Origin: Jaminaea rosea
Taxonomy: Eukaryota; Basidiomycota; Exobasidiomycetes; Microstromatales
Assembly (NCBI RefSeq): GCF_003144245.1
Contig: NW_020289978.1
Coordinates: forward strand, 1-64,000
Direction: 5' to 3'
Length of the DNA: 64,000 bases
The notes below the pieces were generated by a model. That model was not told the origin of the DNA, searched no databases, and saw only the letters and a list, made by a program, of their open reading frames with translations. How positions within the stretch are numbered: position 1 is the first letter of the stretch; every line of letters starts with the position of its first letter. The position numbers and the translations under genes are program-made. Below, one piece after another: positions 1 through 10,890 of the stretch.

Positions 1-216
1 GCGCCTTGTGCCACGCCACGTGAGCAAGAGCGGACTGAGCCCCATGGCTGGTGCAGGGCGCGGGGCGGCTGGAGAATGACGGACCAGGACCCTGAATTGA
101 TTGCTCTCTCTCTCTCTCCGCCGGCTCTGCTCCTTTGCATCCGTTCCACCACATCGCCTCATCTAATTCGACTGCATGATCACGCGACCCTTAATCCATC
201 ATCCCTCCTCATCACG

Positions 217-3200
217 ATGAACGGTCACTCGACGTCGCCGAAAAGCGTGCGACGTCGCAGAGGACGTAGTCGTGGCGGGTCCATCTCGTCGCTGGCCTCG
301 GTGGACGACATCGAGCCGCTCCCGCCTGCGATTCCGACGATGCATGATGAGGCTTCCTCCTCTGCTCGAGTCGCTTCATCCTCATCCTCGACTTCGGCGT
401 CAACTTCGCGCCATTCACTCAACGACACCGAGCATGCCATACCCGCCTCAGCACGATACGTGACCGTCTCCGCGATCCTGTCCCGCGCTGGCGTCCTCTA
501 CCCGACGGACTCCTCGTCCACCGACGGGCAGGACATCTTTGCTGTTCCTCCTCCTCCCTCATCATCATCTTCTCATCCTCGCAACGCGGAGAGGAGGCGA
601 CCCAGCGGCGGGACGAGCAGCGGTAATGCGCTCGAAGCGCTTGGCACGCTGCTCTTGCATCGAGACAGTAAAGGAAGGGCGTCGAGCCTCAGCTTCCAGA
701 GATGGCAGCCAGACGGCGGTGAGCCTCCGTCGTCTCGACGCTTTTTACAGAGACTTCAGAAGGCGGGCAAAGCGACGTTGGGTCTGTACATCCCGCAGTA
801 TTCCTCCACGGACGACTCCCGTCCGACCACGCCCACTATCGCAGAGCGTCGTGCGAGCAAGCGCCGGCAAGAAGTCGGATCGAACGGCGCGGCGGACGAG
901 GTGACATTCGTGACTGTCCGGACTCGCCGCAATCAGCCCTCGTTCGAAGTCTCACGCCCTTCAAGTCCTCGCATCTCCGGGTCATCATCCCTTGACGCTC
1001 ACGCTCACGCTCACACGCGGATGCGGCTGAGTCGCTCTCAGTCGTACGGAATCGGCTCGACGTACGGCCTTCATGACCCACCTGAGGCGCCGCCCACTCC
1101 TTTGGGCATGCCGGGCGATTGGGCAGGGAGCAGAGGCGGGGGTAATGGCTCGACATCCTCGGGCGAAGAGGATATGGCCTTGCTCCTTCCTCCGCCTCTC
1201 CTGGATGACGCCGGGTCGGATCAGCGCAGTTTCGAAGGGCTGTTGGGGGTGCGCCGGGCGAAGGAGGCGGAGGAGGCCAGGAGGAGGTTGCAGAGGCTGG
1301 CAGCGCGTAATCGTCCGGCGCACAAGGTTGGCATGATGACTGCGTTGAGCAACTTTGTGAAGGCGGCGCATGCCGCTGATCAGGCGACAAAGGCGGCTGC
1401 GGCTGCGAAACGGCAAAGTAGCGGGACGAGGCCGAGTGTGGGCCCGCGAAGGCATACGGAGCCACCTCAACCATTGGAGAAGCGTAGGAAAAGGCCGGTC
1501 GTGGCGGAAGAGATGGAGGTACCGTCTCACGGCAGCAGCTCGCGACTTTTATCGACCAGCATGGACTCGAGTCGTAGCTCCATCGATGCAAGCCGAACAC
1601 TCGAGACTGTCCCGGAGGACGACGCAGGGCTGTCAAAAACTCCCCTCTCGCAAGCTCCGCCACCCGTAGCAACCTCGCGCAGATCTTCTATCGCCCTACG
1701 AGATCGCGAGATGCCTAGCGCCCCGCGCCTCCTGCCTATCCAGGCCGCTATGCCCGAGACGCCCTTCTCGCCCCTTGCCAAGTCTAGCGCAGCAGCGAGC
1801 GTCAATGTCAGTCCTCCGGCCGATTACATCTCAGCGCGAGCGAGGCCCGGCTCAGCCTCCAACCCCAACCCGCCACCCGCTCCTCGATTAGCCGCAACGG
1901 TCCTCTCCCTCCCGCCCTCACCGTGGACTCCGCACGCCCACGCTCGCAGCGGCAGCTCCTCTCGAGATCAGTATCCCCTTTTCTCCCTCGCCCTTTCGAG
2001 CAACAGCGCCAGCAGCTCGCGAGACGTCTCCGAGCCGGGTACGCCACGTCTTGCCCCTACGCATCTTTCCTACCAGCCTTCGCCCTACCCGAGTGAGCCG
2101 GGAAGTCTCGTAGCCTCACCCAAGGCGCTCTCGGCCCTCGTTACATCACCCGAGGTATTGTCCGCGTCCACGCAGGAAGCGAGACAGCCTCTCACTCCAT
2201 CGTCCGAGCCCGCGTCCGCGCCCGCACCCGCCTCGCCGCTAGCTCTTGAGCCGACCAAGCCCGACGTGGCCGCACCATCAGCATCGAGCTCGCCCCGATC
2301 CTTCCTCCTCTGGTGGCTCCTGGGGGACCTTGGCCTCAACGTGCAGCATCGCCTCCTCTCTCCTACGCGCACCTCCTCCTCTGCAGCGTCCCTCCCGCTC
2401 CTCACGCTCGGCTTCCTCACCTTCTGCCTCTCGCACCTCGTCGAGCTCGCCTACGAGGTAGCAGAAACCGCCGCGCTGACCTGGTGGTTTCTCCGCTGGC
2501 TTGCACTCAACCTCACGGGGAGGACTGTGCTGAGCCGCTGTGTGCTCGAGGCGTACGCCCTCATCCAGGCCGAGTGGACGCTCGTGGCCAAGGAGGACCA
2601 CGAGGAGCGGGGCGAAAGAGAAAGGAAGGCAGATCCGCAACCACGGGGCTTGGCGAAGATTCAGGTGCTGCGCGGCTTCATCGAGCTCGTCTGCTTGCAC
2701 GCCGTTACGAGGGAACAGTGGTTGCGCGAGGGGGCGGGCCTGAGGTTGACCGAGGGGTGGGACAGGGGCGTCGTGCCCGACGGCGGTGCGGAGGAAACGG
2801 AGGATGTAGGCGCTTCCGAGTCGGACTCGGACGAAGAGGAGAGCGATCTCGTCGTCACGCGGCGCGAGCGGGACATTCTCGAATTCACGCGCACCCCGCG
2901 GATACGACCGCAGGATGCACAGGGTAGTGGAAGCTACTTTCACCTCTCCTCCAGTCGCAAGCCCTCCTCCTCCTCCTCATCATCCTCCACGCGCTCCCTG
3001 ATCCGCACCCTCAAATGGGCTTCACGCCTCGCCGTCGGCGCATATGGCCTGCACGTGCACATCGTCGACTTACCTCCCACCTTTACCCCCTCCGGGGAGC
3101 GCTTCAACCGTCAAACCTTCGCGCACCTGAGCCGGCTCAACGACCCGGAGGATGTGCTGCACGCGGATATCCAGCACCTCGGTGACGGAGTGGCAGCAGA

Positions 3201-4359
3201 CGATGGCACGCCCCCGTACCAGCCGACATTCTACGTCGCTCGGGATCATGTACGCAAGACGATCGTGGTTGCCGTGAGGGGGACGCAGAGCTTCTCGGAC
3301 ATCATTGCGGATTTGGACATGAGGACTGAGCGCTTTCCACTCGCCGCTCACGATGAGGACGAGGGAGAGGAGGATGGGGAGGACGAGGGACAGGGCGAGC
3401 TCACCTGCCACGCGGGCGTGCTGCGTGCCTCCCAAGCTCTGCTGGCCCCAGGATCCACCCTCCTCTCAACGCTTAGCAGTGCCCTCTCCGACCACCCGGC
3501 GTACAGCCTCACCTTCACCGGCCACTCGCTGGGTGCGGCCATTGCCTCGTGTCTAGCCATGCTCCTTGGCCGCTTCGACGCCAAGACGGGTAGGTGGGTC
3601 ATCGCGGAGCGCCAGGGCCCGGCGGGAGGAGACCTACCGCCGGGCAGAGGCGTTCGTGCAATCAGTTTTGCGCCGCCCGCGACCTTCTCTTCTTCCCTGG
3701 CCAGGAGGGCGAGCAAGGGTGGGGCAAGACCGCTCGTGCTGTCCGTTGTCCTTGGTGGTGATATCATACCGAGAGCGGGACATGGACAGGCCCGTGAGCT
3801 GCGCAGGGTGCTCGGGGCGCTAGCGCGGGTGAGGAGGAGACGGGGCGAGGGGGCCTCCGTAGATGGGAGGGAAGAGGAAGAAGAGGAAGACGCGGCTCGC
3901 GTCCACGTCTTTCGAAGCTGGTGGCGCTGGTCTCGCACCCACTCGTCGCAAGAGCGAAAGCGCATCGAGTCGCAGCTCTGGCGCTTACGCTGTGATGTCG
4001 AAGCGGACCTTTACTCGGCCATCAAGGCGCGCGCCGCGAGTGGCGTGCCTCCTTCCCCCTGGGTTGGGCCGCACTCCAGCGCCCCCTTCCACCAATTGGC
4101 GGAGCGACGCCAGAGGCTCGTCGACGCAGCCACTTTGAGGTCGGAGGAGGCACTGGGCGGCGTCCTCATACCGGCGGGGCGATGCCTCTACATCGATGAG
4201 GGCAGCGGCGAGGGCCAGGGGCAAGGAGAAAAGAAGCAATCGCCCCGTATCTACGACGTGGCTTCTCCCCTCTCCTTCTTCTCGCTGCCCCTCTTCACCA
4301 CAACCATGTTCGCCTCGCACTTGCCGAGCAGCTACGAGAGCGTTATCGAGGATCTCTAA
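217..4359 (+). CDS. Class 3 lipase (sn1-specific diacylglycerol lipase-like), membrane-associated
   Basis: Single-exon gene of about 1,380 residues encoding a lipase of the alpha/beta hydrolase class 3 type, expected to hydrolyse acylglycerols at a membrane. Numbering from the upstream ATG at 76, the nucleophile elbow GHSLG lies near residues 1149-1153 (Ser about 1151). A GGDIIPR segment near 1228 carries the likely catalytic Asp, as in diacylglycerol lipases. An AVRGTQSFSDIIADL block precedes the elbow, as usual in this family. Hydrophobic segments around residues 740-820 suggest membrane insertion before the catalytic domain. The first 700 residues are Ser/Pro-rich and look disordered. I prefer ATG 217 because the 47 residues encoded from ATG 76 are low-complexity and look like translated leader. 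The downstream acyl-CoA ligase is convergent, with stop codons 67 bp apart. Family assignment is firm; substrate is inferred. Confidence 0.85.
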   Translation: MNGHSTSPKSVRRRRGRSRGGSISSLASVDDIEPLPPAIPTMHDEASSSARVASSSSSTSASTSRHSLNDTEHAIPASARYVTVSAILSRAGVLYPTDSSSTDGQDIFAVPPPPSSSSSHPRNAERRRPSGGTSSGNALEALGTLLLHRDSKGRASSLSFQRWQPDGGEPPSSRRFLQRLQKAGKATLGLYIPQYSSTDDSRPTTPTIAERRASKRRQEVGSNGAADEVTFVTVRTRRNQPSFEVSRPSSPRISGSSSLDAHAHAHTRMRLSRSQSYGIGSTYGLHDPPEAPPTPLGMPGDWAGSRGGGNGSTSSGEEDMALLLPPPLLDDAGSDQRSFEGLLGVRRAKEAEEARRRLQRLAARNRPAHKVGMMTALSNFVKAAHAADQATKAAAAAKRQSSGTRPSVGPRRHTEPPQPLEKRRKRPVVAEEMEVPSHGSSSRLLSTSMDSSRSSIDASRTLETVPEDDAGLSKTPLSQAPPPVATSRRSSIALRDREMPSAPRLLPIQAAMPETPFSPLAKSSAAASVNVSPPADYISARARPGSASNPNPPPAPRLAATVLSLPPSPWTPHAHARSGSSSRDQYPLFSLALSSNSASSSRDVSEPGTPRLAPTHLSYQPSPYPSEPGSLVASPKALSALVTSPEVLSASTQEARQPLTPSSEPASAPAPASPLALEPTKPDVAAPSASSSPRSFLLWWLLGDLGLNVQHRLLSPTRTSSSAASLPLLTLGFLTFCLSHLVELAYEVAETAALTWWFLRWLALNLTGRTVLSRCVLEAYALIQAEWTLVAKEDHEERGERERKADPQPRGLAKIQVLRGFIELVCLHAVTREQWLREGAGLRLTEGWDRGVVPDGGAEETEDVGASESDSDEEESDLVVTRRERDILEFTRTPRIRPQDAQGSGSYFHLSSSRKPSSSSSSSSTRSLIRTLKWASRLAVGAYGLHVHIVDLPPTFTPSGERFNRQTFAHLSRLNDPEDVLHADIQHLGDGVAADDGTPPYQPTFYVARDHVRKTIVVAVRGTQSFSDIIADLDMRTERFPLAAHDEDEGEEDGEDEGQGELTCHAGVLRASQALLAPGSTLLSTLSSALSDHPAYSLTFTGHSLGAAIASCLAMLLGRFDAKTGRWVIAERQGPAGGDLPPGRGVRAISFAPPATFSSSLARRASKGGARPLVLSVVLGGDIIPRAGHGQARELRRVLGALARVRRRRGEGASVDGREEEEEEDAARVHVFRSWWRWSRTHSSQERKRIESQLWRLRCDVEADLYSAIKARAASGVPPSPWVGPHSSAPFHQLAERRQRLVDAATLRSEEALGGVLIPAGRCLYIDEGSGEGQGQGEKKQSPRIYDVASPLSFFSLPLFTTTMFASHLPSSYESVIEDL

Positions 4360-4426
4360 TCGCTCCCTTTAATCTGAAGATATCATTAGCAGCCTGAGCC
4401 GATAGTCGCATTGCCGCACCTCACGC

Positions 4427-6489
4427 TCAGAGCTTCGTCCCATTCCCCTTCGCTGTGGTCTCCTGCGCGATCTCATCCCTGAGCACCCTCCTCAAGATCT
4501 TCCCACTCGGACTGACGGGAATGACCTTTCGCACTCTCACACCCCCGCGTAATCGCTTGTGTCCCGCCACGCGCCCGTCGACCCATTTCCTGACTTCATC
4601 CGCCAGCGTCTGCTCGTCCCCGCCGGACCAGGAGGGGGAGGGCACGATGAAGGCCAGCGGGAGCTCTGTTGCTTCGGCCTCGGAGTGGATGCCAATCACG
4701 GCTGCGTCGCCTACGGAGGGGTGGGAAAGGAGGAGCGCTTCGAGTTCCGCGGGGGCGACTTGGAAGCCTTTATACTGTTGGAGGGCGAGGGCGAGAACCA
4801 ACAGTCAGCTCGACGCATCCCTGTAATTGCCCCTTCACATGACAATAGTACGGAGCGCTCACCTTGATCAACTCCTTCAACCGATCCACGATCCAAAAAT
4901 GCTCGCCGTGTCCCTTCCCCTTAAATTTGGGGTCGCTCACCCCACTCTCGGGCGCAATGGCCACATCCCCCGTCTTGAACCACCCATCCTCATCGATCGC
5001 CTCGCGCGTCGCATCCGGCCTGTTTAAGTAGCCGCGCATGATCGTCGGTCCGCGCACCCAGAGCTCACCAGGCTTGCCCTGCGTGCCCTGCTCGTGTCCC
5101 ACATCCATGCCGCTTTCATCGACGAGGCGGGCCTCCAAGTTGGGGAAGAGGGTTCCGATGGACCCCTTGATCTCGCGATAGAGCGCAGCCCGACCGGCGG
5201 AGACGGAGGGAGCCGTCTCGCTCAGCCCGTAGCCTTGGCAGAGCCTCACATCCCCGCCGCGCGCTCTCAGCCGCCTCTCGACCGCGTCCCCCAGCTCAGC
5301 GCTGAGCGGGGCCGCACCACACAAGAGGATCTTCAAGCTGCTCAGGTCGTACTCCTCCACGAGCGGGGACTTGGCCAGTAGCACGCAGATGGGGGGAACG
5401 ATCTCTATGCGAGCGATGCGGTACCTCTGGATGGCGGCGAGGAATTGGGTGAAGTCGAAGCGAGGAAGAACAACGACGGTTACGCCGTACCAGATGTCGG
5501 CGATGATGAGGTGGAAGAGGGCAAAGATGTGCTGGAAGGGGAGGACGGCTAGGGCTGTGTCCTCGTGTTGATAGTCTCCGAAGCGGGCGAGGGGCATTTG
5601 CACCGCCCTGCACGAGAAGGTGGTTGGCAAGTGCGGTAGGATGGTCAGTCGTCCTTTCGACAGATCACTCGTCGCCTCGCCACAACTCACATCCAGATAT
5701 GATTCGCATGGCTCAACTGCACCCCCTTTGGCTTACCGCTTGTCCCGGAGCTGTAGCAGATGAAGGAATCGACCTGACTCGCGTCCTCGAGCGGGATGGG
5801 TGCTAGCGTGTTGGAGCCGGCCTCGTCGATGAGGGTACGCACATCGAGCTCCCCGTTGGGGCCCGTCGAGTGGGCGTCACTGTCGCTGAGCAGGTACAGG
5901 GTGGGTCGACCTGAGCCTGGATGCGTGGTGGGGAGACCGGCCTGCGGGGTGCGAGTCCGAGATGGAGGGAACGAGGAGAGGGGAGGCGTGCCATTCAGTA
6001 CTTTGCTCTCTGTGCGTCCCCCACTACATTCCTTGCCGCGAAGCCACCCACCCTCTTCATTCCCTCTCTAACCACACCCTCCAATCCGGGCGCCACAAAG
6101 ATATACTCCGGCTTCGAGTCCCACAACGGATGGACGAGCTCCTCGGCCCCATACGCGGGACTCAACGTGACACTTGTGACGCCTGCGCTCAGGTTCGCAT
6201 GAACCGCCACGGGGTACCACGTCGAGTTGGGCGAGAAGATTGCCACCCTGCTCCCCACTTCCAACTTGAGGAGGGATCGGAGAGCCCATGCTAGGCGGGA
6301 GGAGAGAGAGAAGAGGTCTCCGCGCGTCAGAGCATGCCCGTCTAGACGGATGTAGGCCGGTTTGGTCGAGGGGACATTGTTTGGGTTGCGGAGGAGAAAG
6401 GAGGCGAGATTGTCCCCAGCTTGTGGGCCTTGCGAGGCGGGGATGGGCGGGTGCGGAGAGGGGATGATCTGCGCCTTGTTGGAGGGCAT
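4427..6489 (-). CDS. 4-coumarate-CoA ligase-like acyl-CoA synthetase (AMP-binding)
   Basis: ANL-superfamily adenylating enzyme that joins an acid to CoA using ATP. Likely exons in transcript order are 6489-6052, 6007-5691, 5607-4863 and 4774-4427, giving about 615 residues. The AMP-binding signature YSSGTSGKPKG spans the end of exon 2. The third exon carries the QGYGLSE motif, the TGD motif (GWFKTGD) and the hinge region. The last exon begins YKGFQVAPAELE, the usual C-terminal subdomain. Three introns have clear splice sites or consistent phase; the first would be only 44 nt (6008-6051), which is short, so that junction is uncertain. The protein ends GTKL, and TKL resembles a peroxisomal PTS1 signal. 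Natural substrate (phenylpropanoid or fatty acid) cannot be read from sequence. Confidence 0.85.
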
Positions 6490-7619
6490 GCTTCAAGTTG
6501 GAGGGGAGTGATGCGATAGGAGACGAGAGAGATGGAGCTGAACTCGGACGGCTGGGTGAGTGTTATCACGACGCTGTGATGGTCACGAGGAGAAGGAAGA
6601 CGAGGGCAAGAAGAAGTGCCGTTGCGTTGCTTTGCAATGCGCCAGAGTGCGAATGAGGCAAAGGAGCGGCGTCGGCACAGCGGAAAGCCGGAGTACGCGG
6701 CGCCCGGCATCTGTTTGCCGTGCGTCACTCGCGCTGCTGGGGCCCCGCTCTGCTCCACCGCGTGGCATTGAGGCTCGAGCCCTGCCGTCCCCCTTGGTGA
6801 TCGCCCTGGCTCACGAAGACGACACAATGACAACGACAGCTGCGACATCGACTTCAACGCTAGCCTCGTCTTCGCGCGCGGAGTCGACTGTACCATGAAA
6901 TTTTTACCCTTTGCTTACGAAGAAGGGAGGGGTTGGCCTGACATTCTTTCAGGGCAAGAGGGTGGTGAGGTACAGTGTGCTTATAAAGTGCGAGGAAAGG
7001 CCTTGGCTCTCGAGCTTGCCCATTCAGCATCATCTCCTGCGATGTGATGAAGGTGGGCACCGGAGCTGGCCACCACACCCCGGCTGCTACCCTCGACCCT
7101 CGCTCGCGTGGCCTCCCTTGCCTCTGCCATGCCATGCCACGCCGCGTGGCTGAATCCCAGACTGGACCTGCGAGTCGAATCGATGCCGACGCCGAAGCCG
7201 GCGGCACGCAAGACGCAAGACGCAAGGCGGAAGAGGGGAAGGGGGGAAAACGTGCACACACCTTAATCGCACGACCGAGGCGATCGAACGTGCCACCGTC
7301 ACACGAGCTGGTCTCGTCCTGCACACGGCGTGAGCGTGAGCCGTGAGACGTGAGCGTGACAGGGACTGAACGAGGCTCCCCTGGCTCATTAAGGGTCGAC
7401 TGATCGTGGTCGATCAGGCGGGCAGGCAGGTGGGTTGCGTCCACTGAAGGAAGAGAGGGGAAGAGGGACGAGACTGCATCGTTCTGTCGCTCCTTACCAC
7501 CTGATAGCCCTCCGTTTGACTCGACCCGCTGACCAGCAGTACTGGCGAGTCCCCCTCCCAACCCTCTCATCGACCAAGCCAAGCCAGCCTGGCGCTCCTC
7601 GTCGAACGGTCCACATAGG
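6490..7619. other. Intergenic region between divergent acyl-CoA ligase and bHLH genes
   Basis: About 1.1 kb separating two divergent start codons, so it must hold both promoters and 5' leaders. Apparent reading frames here lack family signatures and look like chance frames. I see no RNA gene and no strong repeat. Confidence 0.6.
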
Positions 7620-9805
7620 ATGTACTCCCCCCCGTACCCTCACGCACACGCCTCCTCCTCCTCCTCCTTTCCCTACCACAACGTCGCGCCTCGCACCCCA
7701 CTTCCCCTCCCGCCGATCATAGCCCCGCCCATGGGCCTCTTCTCTCCATCCGCAGACGCGGCATACCGTCCGGCCGCCCCCGCCTGGTCGCCCGCCTCGT
7801 CCTCCTCTTCGCCCTCCTCCCCCAGCAGGGCAGCATACGTGCAGTCGCGGGCGCAGCCCACCTCGGGTCCAGCTCGGGGGGCTGCGCGAGGTGGGCATGC
7901 CAGTTCGAAGGCACCAGGAACGGGTACCATAGGCCAGGGCGGATCCACTCCGGCTGCAATGGCGGGAAGTAAAGTCAAATCCTCTTCCTCTACCTCACGC
8001 GACTCGAAGCGAAGGGCGACACACAGCCAGATTGAGCGTCGCAGGCGCGAGAAGATTGTGCGTTCCTTCTTCCCCTCCCAACCCCTCCCTCCTGTCCTTG
8101 CTCCTAGTCAGCTCACAGAATCTCCCCTTTCTCCACCTGCCCACTATGTCACGCTCGCATGTACACGCACGCAGAATGCCCGCCTCATCACGCTGCGCAA
8201 CCTAGTTCCCGCCTGCCTGCGCACGATCCAGGATCGCAAGGAGGAGGAGGAAGAGCGTATCCGCCTTCAGGAGGAGGATCAGCAGCGAGCTTCCTCCGCA
8301 CTCGGTGGAGGGGGGATAGTGGGAGGAACAGGAGGGGCGAAGAGGAAGCGCAACAGGAGGAGCAAGAAGGCGACGACGGCGATCAGTGGAGGTGAGCAGG
8401 AGGGGGAATTGGGATTGCACAAGTTGGAGGTGTTGACACATACCATCGGTGAGTCGTGGAGGGTCACGGCTGGATGGGGAGGAGCGCTTGCTTACCCAAT
8501 GAGGAGCGTGCCCCGCGCACAGAGTACATCTACCAGCTCCAGTCGCGCATCGAGGAGTTAGAAACGGGCGTCAAGCCGGCGCGCGTCCGAAAAGTCGAGG
8601 ACGAAGATGAGGAGGAAGAAGCCTTACAAGACGAAGCAGCAGCAGCAGCAGCACCACGAGCGGAAGCAGGGGTCGAGGAGGAAGACGAGCTCCTCGAACC
8701 GGGCGAAGGAGAAGGACAAGGTCAAGGCGAGGATGAACCAGCCGCCAAACGACGTGGCTCTATCCTGAGCAGTGGCGCACAAACGAACGACACGTTGATG
8801 GCAACCAGCAGACTCAAGAGCGCGCCTCGCGCCGCCACCCCTACGCCTACGGTGGGCAGCGAAAGTACGACCTCCCCCCCACTCTCCCCTCCGCAAGTAT
8901 CCCCACTCTTCCCAGGAACCTCTTCGTCGACACGAGGTAGTGGGAGTGGCGGTAGTTCGGCAACGACGACGCCGAGCGTGTCGAGCATCACGTCCCCTTT
9001 TATGAGTTTGAGCGCGAGTAGCCCCATCTTCATGGGGAATGCAGGGCAGAATAGCAACGGTGTCTCTTCGGCTCTGGCAAAGTTTGCTCTACCACCTGCC
9101 GCCATGCCCATGCCCATGGGAATGAGCACGAGCGATATAAGGCAGAGGGAGAGGGACGCATCAACCCCTCTAGCGAGCGCTGCCGCTCCCCTTGCATCTC
9201 GTGCGATTCGAGGCCACAAGGCTCACGGTCAAGGGGTACACGTACACGGAACCACCTCCGCCATTCGAGGGGGTGCCCCTCCCAGCACGGCGCACCTTCG
9301 TCGCACTCGTACAGCAGGAGGGGCACCGGCGGGGGCGGGAGAAGAGGAAGAAAAGGAGGACAATAAAGCTTCGGCTGCAGAGCTGTTGCTCTCCTTCTCC
9401 ACCTCGCCCGAAGCACATCGTCCGCAAGGTCAAGGCCAAGGCCAGTGTCAGGGTCTGTCTCATAGTGCTACTTTGCCCGCATTACTGCGGCGCCGTACCA
9501 CCCTAGATGGCGGCATCGGTGGCGGTGGCAGTGCGGGTGTACCCGGCTTCGCCTTCGCGCATCGACTTGCAGGCCAGCAGCACCACGGTAGGACAGCGAC
9601 GACGACGACGACGACTGCATGGCGTGCTCCTCCAGGGTCCGCCCCCGGCGGCTCTGTGGCTACGGCTACGGCTACGAATGCTTCGGCTTCGGCGAGAGGC
9701 GATGTGCTGCCTAGCCCTCCTTTGCTTGCTCTTGATGCGGTGCGGGGGAAGAGCGCGCAGCAGGAGCAAGAGGAGGAGAGGGACGATAAGGGTATGAGTA
9801 CATGA
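7620..9805 (+). CDS. bHLH transcription factor
   Basis: Predicted nuclear DNA-binding protein of about 664 residues from three exons: 7620-8057, 8175-8448 and 8523-9805. The basic region and first helix read RRATHSQIERRRREKI then NARLITLRNLVPAC, split by intron 1. The second helix, LHKLEVLTHTI then EYIYQLQSRIEELE, is split by intron 2. The Glu/Arg pattern of the basic region (H..IERRRR) is that of E-box binders. The loop between the helices is very long, about 60 residues, with Gly-rich and Lys/Arg-rich stretches. The remainder is Ser/Ala/Gly-rich and disordered, with acidic stretches after the HLH. Intron 1 is 117 nt, a multiple of three, and has no stop in frame. Target genes are unknown; its nearest neighbours are the divergent acyl-CoA ligase and the convergent P450. 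Confidence 0.85.
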
Positions 9806-9925
9806 GTAGATCAGATGGCTGATGGAGCGGAGCAGCGCAGAGCAGCCCGAGCGAGAGGTGGGACGTCACGTCACGATCGAATATAGAGTTAAAGTCGTCA
9901 TTTGGGTGTTGGGTAATCTCAAGGC

Positions 9926-9974
9926 TTGTGCGTGTGTGTGTGCGTGCTTGTGTGTGCGTGCGTGCGCGTGTGTT
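9926..9974. repeat. GT/GCGT-rich microsatellite
   Basis: An imperfect alternating purine-pyrimidine tract of GT, GCGT and TGTG units lies in the 3' intergenic region after the bHLH gene. Such tracts can adopt left-handed DNA and vary in length. No coding role is seen. Confidence 0.85.
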
Positions 9975-10668
9975 TTCATTCTCATCAAAGAACGACGACT
10001 CAAGAGGCGCGCGCTTGCTTGCATGTATGAACAGGGTGTCGATGTCGATGTCGAAGTGAGGAACAATACGAGGTGTGCTGCGAAGGGTAGGTGTCGTCGA
10101 AGAAAGGTCTTTCGAGAGAGAATCGAAATGAAACAAAGGGGACGAGGGAATAGGCGTACAGGGGCGTCGTAATCGCTGTAAGGGGAGAGTAGGGTAGGCT
10201 GAGGCTGAGGCTGTGGCCGTGGCTGGGATTGAGGTCGAGTGTAGCGTGCGTGCGTGCAAAAAGGGTCGAATGTACCGTTGAGCGCACAGCCTCCCACTTC
10301 TCTGGTCGTTACGCTCCTCGTGCCGCCGCGGCGTCGAGCGGAGCGAGGTGAGTCCCATTGAGGAAATGAAAATGAGAGGGAACCAAGCGGCTGAATAGCG
10401 CGTAAAGGGGATATTCGTGCAGGCGTGTGTGCGTGAGTGCATGTCTGGTAGCCGTGCTTGCTACCACAGGCCGCAAGCCGCGCAACGGTAAGCCAGTCGA
10501 GAGTGACGTCCCGCGGTAGCAAGGCTACGAAGGCTGCAAGTACGGACTCGAGTACGTGGGCGAGCTCCGTCTGATCGCTCTCGCTCTGGCTCGTGTATGC
10601 GAACGTATGCGTGGGTACGTACGTACGAGGGAGGAGTGCCGCAATGCCCTCATGCTGATGATGGTATC

Positions 10669-10700
10669 TGTGCTTGTGCTTGTGCTTGTGCGCTTGTGCT
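10669..10700. repeat. TGTGCT hexanucleotide tandem repeat
   Basis: Four to five near-perfect copies of TGTGCT, with one unit extended by two bases. It lies downstream of the P450 stop codon and is probably noncoding. Confidence 0.8.
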
Positions 10701-10890
10701 TCTCAGAGGCGCCGCCGTGGTGTATGATAAGTTGGAAGGATGGGAGTCGGAACCGCCTATAGGTGCGAAGATGGAGTTGAAGGCGGAGTTGACTTCTGGG
10801 TGCTCGATGTTCTCTCCTCCCACGACTCCTCTCTCTCTCATCCTCCTCCCCCTTCCCCCCTCCCTCCCCTTCACCTCACTCAAAAGCCAC

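Larger units (their letters stand above)
9806..10890. other. Intergenic region between convergent bHLH and P450 genes
   Basis: About 1.1 kb between two stop codons. It holds GT-rich and TGTGCT-rich simple repeats and a short perfect inverted repeat (GGTAGC/GCTACC, about 10445-10463). No convincing gene. Confidence 0.6.

Noticed and set aside
836-1672. 278-codon minus-strand frame inside the lipase gene
   Set aside because: It lies within the disordered part of a clear sense gene and reads as low-complexity Ser/Arg/Pro.
6860-7582. 240-codon minus-strand frame between the CoA ligase and bHLH genes
   Set aside because: Low-complexity translation without splice or family support; the region is a divergent promoter.
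9866-10522. 218-codon minus-strand frame in the bHLH/P450 intergenic region
   Set aside because: It begins with TTG, consists of Thr/His/Ala/Arg runs produced by GT-rich repeats and shows no family features.
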